Below are positions 59,213-64,000 of a stretch of 64,000 nt of DNA, one piece after another; the stretch's first letter is position 1; every line of letters begins with the position of its first letter. The translations under genes were made by a program, and so were the position numbers. The notes beneath the pieces were generated by a model. The model worked only from the letters and a program-made list of their open reading frames with translations, made no database searches and had not been told where the DNA came from. The DNA comes from Parablautia intestinalis (GTDB taxonomy: Bacteria > Bacillota > Clostridia > Lachnospirales > Lachnospiraceae): the NCBI GenBank assembly GCA_003612395.1, contig RAYQ01000002.1, positions 62,001 to 126,000 on the forward strand, written 5' to 3'.

Positions 59213-60895
59213 ATGGAAAAAAATAATGTTGAAGATAATAATGCGCAGCGGATAGAACAACTGGAGCAGAAAGTAGCACAGCTGGAAGCGGCGCTGCAGG
59301 CGGCGGAGGAAGTAAATAAGGCAAAGAGCAGCTTTCTTTCTAATATGTCCCATGATATCCGTACACCCATGAACGCTATTGTGGGTATGACGGCGATTGG
59401 ACTTTCCCATATAGATGAAAAGGCCAGGGTGCAGGACTGTCTGAACAAAATCCAGACGGCGTCCGCACATCTTATGAGTCTTGTAAACGATGTGCTTGAC
59501 ATGTCACGGATTGACAGCGGACGATTGGTTTTGAATGAAGAAAGTTTTTCCCTGGCAGACTTAATACATGATATTTCGGTTATTGTCCGGCCGCAGGCGG
59601 CTCAAAAAAAGCAGGACCTGCAGATTGAAATCGGAGAAATCCAGGTGGAAAATCTCCTGGGGGATTCCCTTCATCTACGCCAGATTCTGGTAAATATTAT
59701 TGGCAATGCGGTGAAGTATACGAAGGAAAAGGGAAGAATACAGGTGAGGTTTTCACAGCTGACCGGGGATTCGAAGCCAGTGGATAACAGGGAGCAGACT
59801 GCCGGACAAAATTTTGGTCAAAACAAAATATGGCTGGATTTTTGGTGCAGGGATAATGGAATTGGTATGAGCAGCGAATTTCTGAAACGAATTTTTCTCC
59901 CTTTTGAACGGGTACATAGTGAGGCAACTGCGAAAATCGAAGGCACAGGGCTTGGCATGTCTATTGTGAAAAACCTGGTGGAAAGTATGGGGGGAGAGAT
60001 TCGTGTGGAAAGCAGGGAAGGCGAGGGAAGCTACTTTTATGTGAGAATTCCCCTTGCCGCCTCACCGAATGAAAACCAGACTTTTGCTTTGCCGAAAGGG
60101 CGGACAGTACTTATTGCGGAGGCAGGAAAAGATCGTGCCGTACAGACGGGAGACTATTTGAAAGAGGCAGGCCTTATTCCGGTATACCAAAAAAGCGGTT
60201 CCCAGGCAGTTACATATCTGACAGAGGCCCGGTACGAGGAACAGATGCCATGCGCTTTGCTGCTGGGGGAGGAATTGTCGGATATGCCGGTTTTAAATCT
60301 TGCCTTTCATGTGCGCCAGCTGGCCGGACAGGAATTTCCGATTATTCTGGTATCGGAGGCGGACTGGGCGCAGTTAGAATACCGCGCGGTCCGGGCCGGC
60401 ATCAATGGATTTGTGCCCTGTCCTTTGTTTAAGAGCAGGCTTTTGGGGGTGCTCTCAAAGCTGACAGGAGGAGACAGCAGCGAAGATGTTATGGCGCATC
60501 GGAAAAAGGATTACAGCATGTATCATGTTCTGCTGGCAGAGGATCTTGAACTGAATCAGGAAATTGCAGTGGAGCTTTTATCTGCAATCGGCGTGCCGGT
60601 GGAGGTGGCTGATAACGGCCTACAGGCAGTGGAAAAATTCGAAAAGTCCCCGGAAGGATATTACGGACTGATTTTTATGGACATTCATATGCCATATATG
60701 GATGGATATGAGGCAGCCAGGCGGATCCGAAAGATGGACAGGGCGGATGCGGAAAAGGTCCGGATTGTGGCTATGACTGCGGACGCTTTTGTGGAGGATG
60801 TGCGGATGGCAAAAGAGGCGGGTATGGATGAGCACATTTCCAAACCTGTGGAACCGAGCAGGCTGCAGGATATTATCTATAAGCAGTTTGTGTAA
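59213..60895 (+). CDS. Soluble hybrid sensor histidine kinase
   Basis: The 560-aa kinase lacks membrane segments. A short coiled coil (residues about 10-40) precedes HisKA (SFLSNMSHDIRTPMNAIVGM, with the phospho-acceptor His) and a HATPase domain (CRDNGIGMS, EGTGLGMSIVKNL). Next is a degenerate receiver (about residues 295-420) that lacks an Asp phospho-site, and then a full receiver (about 435-560) with LLAEDLELNQ, LIFMDIHMPYMDGYEA and the Lys in HISKP. The TTG at 59207 is an alternative start. The following HD-GYP-like gene may act in the same signalling path. Confidence 0.88.
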   Translation: MEKNNVEDNNAQRIEQLEQKVAQLEAALQAAEEVNKAKSSFLSNMSHDIRTPMNAIVGMTAIGLSHIDEKARVQDCLNKIQTASAHLMSLVNDVLDMSRIDSGRLVLNEESFSLADLIHDISVIVRPQAAQKKQDLQIEIGEIQVENLLGDSLHLRQILVNIIGNAVKYTKEKGRIQVRFSQLTGDSKPVDNREQTAGQNFGQNKIWLDFWCRDNGIGMSSEFLKRIFLPFERVHSEATAKIEGTGLGMSIVKNLVESMGGEIRVESREGEGSYFYVRIPLAASPNENQTFALPKGRTVLIAEAGKDRAVQTGDYLKEAGLIPVYQKSGSQAVTYLTEARYEEQMPCALLLGEELSDMPVLNLAFHVRQLAGQEFPIILVSEADWAQLEYRAVRAGINGFVPCPLFKSRLLGVLSKLTGGDSSEDVMAHRKKDYSMYHVLLAEDLELNQEIAVELLSAIGVPVEVADNGLQAVEKFEKSPEGYYGLIFMDIHMPYMDGYEAARRIRKMDRADAEKVRIVAMTADAFVEDVRMAKEAGMDEHISKPVEPSRLQDIIYKQFV

Positions 60896-61013
60896 CGGCA
60901 GGGTTTTTATTAAGAAAAACTTGTACTTGGCCAAATTTGCGCATAGCAGGATTTGTAACAGCAGATTTTATATATAGCAAAAGTAAGCGCCGGAAAGGTT
61001 GTAAGGGAAAATC

Positions 61014-62849
61014 ATGCAGTCATATCAGGAAGAATATATTGCAAATTTAAGAGATATTGCTGCTTTGGCGGCGCGAAAAAAACCGGGCGGCAGTTCCTTT
61101 GAGGCATATCAGGAAAAGCTGAAGGATAACAGGCGGCTGATAGAGCAGAAAGTGGAACGGAATATGGAGCTGCTCAAAGTTCATTTGTTCCCGCTTTTGG
61201 ATCATCTGCTGGAAGCTGACGGGAAGGAGGTTTATGGACTGCAGGAGTTTGCAGGAAAACTGTTCCAGGTAGGGGAGGAGTTAGATACCGGATTATTCTG
61301 CCAGATTCACCAGGCGCTCCTAAATGCGGCAAGGCTGAAAAAAGATCAAAAGGGAATGATTCGCGAGCTGTACTGGCTGGGATTAGGACGCCATAACCGC
61401 TGCAGCAAGCTTTTGGGGCTGGATATGTCGGTGGTAGAAAATTATATGTCCGAAATGCGGCTCTGCTTTACGGAGGCCGCCGCTTACCTGAAATATTATG
61501 AAAAGATAGACGATTTGGAGACCCGCGGCTATATGATTCGATCCCGTGCAAACATGTCTTTGGGGGAGTTTTCCAGGGCCAGTGAAAAAATTCAACGGGT
61601 AAAGCAGACATTGCAGATTTTACAGGATCGCTATTATCAGGAAATAGCGCCTGATCTCCCCTGGGAAAAGTATATCTTTATGACACACAGGCAGATGGCG
61701 GACAGTATTTCTTATAACAGGCATGATGTCATGTCACCGGAGGATATCGAAGTCATTATGGAATCTGTCTATATTGTGTATCAGACACGGGTCTTAGAGG
61801 CGGCTAAGCGAAACGACAGACCGCCCGTTCAGGCCGCTTTTTCCTATTATTCTATTTCCTATTATTGCGGGCTTGACACCTTAGATGGTCTGCTTGGCAA
61901 AATGGAAAGTCTGATGGACAGCACGGATGTTATGGATTTTTCGCCGGAAAATATGTATGGGCTTATATCCCTTCCCGCATTTTACTGCCAATACCTGCGT
62001 CAGTATCCGGAAAAAATAGAGGGACGGGAGAAATATATTGAAAGCCTTTATCAGCGAATTCTGGATTACGTGGAGGTTTTTCCTGACGCACCGGAAAATG
62101 AACAGCTTTTTCTCTATCTGCGGCAGCTGTCCAATCATTTTCTGGAAACGGAAAACAGTATTTCTTATGGGGGCTTTTTGCTAAAGCTTCTTAGCAGGTT
62201 TGCACCGGATATTTATATGCAGTCTTATATGGTGGCCAGGGCAGCAACAGCTTTGTGCCGGATTATTATGGAGGAAGAACCGGATTTTTTTGATGATATT
62301 GATTTTATCAGGGAATTAAAAAATCCGGAGGAAAAAAAGCAGACGGTACTTCATTATGCCATGAAATGCGGACTGCTCCATGATACGGGCAAAATTAACT
62401 TTATCAATCTGTATTTCCAGTCAGGAAGGCAGTGGTTTGAGGAAGAATACGAGATGACCTGTCTGCACACGGTGGTGGGAAACAGATGCCTGGCGCAGCG
62501 GGCGTCTACCCGCGCCTGCGCGTCCATTGCGCTGGGACATCACAGCTGGTATGACGGGTCCCACGGCTATCCGGATTCCTATAAGCGGCTTAAGTGCCCG
62601 TACCGTCAGATGGTGGATGTGGTCGGGCTTGTGGACTGGCTGGAAAATGTGACAGAAGCCCAGTGCTTATATACCGGTGTGAAGATGTCCTTTGATGAGG
62701 CGGTTTTAAAGGCAATAGACTTGGAAGGAAAGCGCTTTTCACCGCTCCTGACGGCCAGATTAAGGGATGATCGGATTGTAAAAGAGCTTCGGGAAGCGTT
62801 TAAGCAGGGGCGCCGGGAGGCATGCAGACAGCTGTATGAGTATGAATGA
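61014..62849 (+). CDS. HD-GYP-like phosphohydrolase with helical N-terminal domain
   Basis: The 611-aa protein has a large, predominantly helical N-terminal part (about residues 1-440) without recognised domains. A C-terminal HD-type domain carries KCGLLHDTGKINFINLYFQS (HD near residue 460) and GHHSWYDGSHGYPDSYKRLK near 505, an HD-GYP-like signature (HH, then GYP). HD-GYP enzymes cleave cyclic di-GMP. DWLENVTEAQ near 545 matches the late conserved region. Catalytic residues look present, so phosphodiesterase activity is plausible but unproven. No membrane segments are seen. It follows the hybrid kinase by 118 bp. Confidence 0.82.
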   Translation: MQSYQEEYIANLRDIAALAARKKPGGSSFEAYQEKLKDNRRLIEQKVERNMELLKVHLFPLLDHLLEADGKEVYGLQEFAGKLFQVGEELDTGLFCQIHQALLNAARLKKDQKGMIRELYWLGLGRHNRCSKLLGLDMSVVENYMSEMRLCFTEAAAYLKYYEKIDDLETRGYMIRSRANMSLGEFSRASEKIQRVKQTLQILQDRYYQEIAPDLPWEKYIFMTHRQMADSISYNRHDVMSPEDIEVIMESVYIVYQTRVLEAAKRNDRPPVQAAFSYYSISYYCGLDTLDGLLGKMESLMDSTDVMDFSPENMYGLISLPAFYCQYLRQYPEKIEGREKYIESLYQRILDYVEVFPDAPENEQLFLYLRQLSNHFLETENSISYGGFLLKLLSRFAPDIYMQSYMVARAATALCRIIMEEEPDFFDDIDFIRELKNPEEKKQTVLHYAMKCGLLHDTGKINFINLYFQSGRQWFEEEYEMTCLHTVVGNRCLAQRASTRACASIALGHHSWYDGSHGYPDSYKRLKCPYRQMVDVVGLVDWLENVTEAQCLYTGVKMSFDEAVLKAIDLEGKRFSPLLTARLRDDRIVKELREAFKQGRREACRQLYEYE

Positions 62850-62935
62850 TCAGGCGCTGATGAGAGCTGCATTTTAGGCTGCCTGATAAAAAGCAATATA
62901 AGAAAAGACAGTAAGGAAAAGGAGAAAGGGATTTT

Positions 62936-63523
62936 ATGTTGCCTACAAGAGAAAAAGCAGAAGAATTATTAAAAGAGGCGGAAAAGTGCAATCCGGGACC
63001 CTGGGGAAATCACAGCCGCACGGTGGCACACTGTGCGGAAAAGATCGCTATGGAATGCAGGGATATGGATGGGGATAAAGCATATATCGTGGGACTTTTA
63101 CATGATATTGGAAGACGGTTTGGCGCAAGGCATTTAGGACATGTGGCGGACGGCTATTCCTATATGATGTCTCTGGGGTATGATGAAGCTGCTAAAATCT
63201 GCCTGACACATTCTTTTAATACCCATACAATTGACGGATATATAGGAAAGTTTGACGTATCAGAGGAAGAGATGAAAATGATTCAGGATGCCCTTTTTGC
63301 TATTTCCATGGACGAGTATGACAGACTCATTCAGTTATGCGATTCCTTAGCGGGAGCGGAAGGGGTGCTGAATATGGAAGAACGGATGGGAGATGTGAAG
63401 CGCAGGTACGGCGGTTACCCTAAGGAAAAATGGGATAAGAATTTAAGCCTTAGAAAGCACTTTGAGGAAAAGACTGGCAGGGATATATATGATGTAGTGG
63501 AAAAAGATACTTTCAGGCCATAA
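62936..63523 (+). CDS. HD-domain hydrolase
   Basis: The 195-aa HD superfamily protein has NHSRTVAHCAEKIA near residue 25 (first His), VGLLHDIGRRFG near 57 (HD pair), and CLTHSFNTHTIDGY and ISMDEYDRLIQLCDSLAG for later His and Asp ligands. These make a complete metal-dependent phosphohydrolase site. Related small HD proteins act on nucleotides or phosphoesters. The substrate is not predictable. AAAAGGAGAAAGG precedes the start. recD2 begins 33 nt downstream. Confidence 0.88.
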   Translation: MLPTREKAEELLKEAEKCNPGPWGNHSRTVAHCAEKIAMECRDMDGDKAYIVGLLHDIGRRFGARHLGHVADGYSYMMSLGYDEAAKICLTHSFNTHTIDGYIGKFDVSEEEMKMIQDALFAISMDEYDRLIQLCDSLAGAEGVLNMEERMGDVKRRYGGYPKEKWDKNLSLRKHFEEKTGRDIYDVVEKDTFRP

Positions 63524-63556
63524 AAATGTGGACCTGTCAAAGCGGGGAGAGGGAAT

Positions 63557-64000
63557 ATGATGAAAATCCGCTGCGTTGTGGAGAGAATCACTTATCAAAA
63601 TCCTGAAAACGGGTATACTGTTTTGAAAACCCGGGTGAAAGGATATGAGGATTTGGTCACGGTTGTGGGGAACCTGTTAGAAGTGAATGCAGGCTCTGTC
63701 CTTTTAGTGGAGGGAAACTGGAAGGTGGATGCAAAGTATGGCAGACAGTTTACTGCGCTAAGCTGGGAGGAAACCCTGCCCGCAACCCTTTACGGAATGG
63801 AAAAATACTTAGGGAGCGGCCTCATTAAGGGCATCGGCCCTAAATTTGCAAAAAGGATTGTACAGAGATTTGGCATGGACACCTTTACGGTAATTGAGGA
63901 TAACATTGCTCTTTTAATAGAAGTGCCGGGAATTGGAAATAAGCGGATTCAAATGATAGGGGAAAGCTGGGAGCGTCAGAAGGAGATAAAAAACATCATG
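63557..64000 (+). CDS. recD2: RecD-like (RecD2) DNA helicase, 5' part
   Basis: The first 148 codons of an ATP-dependent 5'-3' helicase of the RecD2/TraA family are present, and the frame is open to the window end. The N-terminal OB-like region reads CVVERITYQNPENGYTVLKT and EGNWKVDAKYGRQF, followed by GSGLIKGIGPKFAKRIVQRF and a helix-hairpin-helix EVPGIGNKR, all typical of RecD2. The motor domains lie beyond the window. The start could also be the next codon, ATG at 63560. Confidence 0.92.
   Translation, partial: MMKIRCVVERITYQNPENGYTVLKTRVKGYEDLVTVVGNLLEVNAGSVLLVEGNWKVDAKYGRQFTALSWEETLPATLYGMEKYLGSGLIKGIGPKFAKRIVQRFGMDTFTVIEDNIALLIEVPGIGNKRIQMIGESWERQKEIKNIM

Noticed and set aside
1-64000. 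tRNA or rRNA genes
   Set aside because: No cloverleaf-like sequence with a T-loop motif or rRNA signature was noticed in any intergenic gap.

Overview
This window is a chromosome segment of a spore-forming, low-to-moderate GC Firmicute, most likely a Lachnospiraceae-type gut anaerobe. The evidence is a complete spoIIIA operon, spoIVB, the dxs-tlyA-nadK-argR-recN block, the infB-rbfA-nrnA-truB-ribF block, strong Shine-Dalgarno sites with frequent TTG/GTG starts, and two large sugar ABC transport loci. Naming below family level is inference.

Layout. 1-5.4 kb: translation and RNA-maturation genes (infB partial, rbfA, nrnA, truB, ribF), with a 37-bp tandem repeat and a hairpin-rich leader between genes. 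5.5-6.6 kb: secreted SH3/NlpC-P60 peptidase behind a near-perfect sigma-A promoter. 6.8-17.4 kb: a sugar-sensing and import locus. It has a YesM/YesN-type histidine kinase and regulator flanking a membrane-anchored sugar-binding protein, a divergent GntR-LacI repressor, and a YtfQ-YtfR-YtfT-YjfF-like importer whose binding protein is a paralogue of the sensor one. 17.4-20.1 kb: rpsO and pnp. 20.2-26 kb: spoIIIAA to spoIIIAH. 26.4-40.5 kb: prfC, a transglutaminase lipoprotein, asp23, nusB, xseAB, ispA, dxs, tlyA, nadK, argR, recN, spoIVB. spo0A, the usual next gene, is absent; a decayed tetR and a membrane-protein remnant sit there instead.

41.4-53.4 kb: a second sugar locus. A FadR-type GntR regulator precedes a family-1 ABC importer (binding protein and two permeases, no ATPase), a TIM-barrel enzyme, an OYE-like flavoprotein, L-rhamnose isomerase, an aldo/keto reductase, an ASRT-domain protein, an L-xylulose-type FGGY kinase and a UlaE-type 3-epimerase. 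RhaA + LyxK-type kinase + UlaE matches an L-lyxose to L-xylulose to L-ribulose-5-phosphate route better than classical rhamnose degradation, because no rhaB or rhaD is present. 53.4-58.1 kb: a decayed mobile region with an integrase N-terminal stub, an intact-looking type I toxin-antitoxin locus, broken genes and a chimeric AlbA_2/recombinase ORF. 58.2-64 kb: a URO-D-family protein, a soluble hybrid histidine kinase, two HD-domain proteins and the 5' part of recD2.

Most unusual signals. First, a dispersed family of short palindromic modules forms hairpin arrays directly in front of start codons, several ending in a shared TGCAGGRGG-type Shine-Dalgarno tail (ribF, rhaA, ASRT gene, kinase; relatives before argR, the sugar-binding protein and the URO-D gene). 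Second, an unannotated 28-aa toxin is paired with an antisense RNA whose promoter and 5' end are an inverted copy of the toxin's own. Third, FadR-consensus palindromes lie both upstream of the regulator and upstream of the sugar operon. No tRNA, rRNA or CRISPR array was seen.
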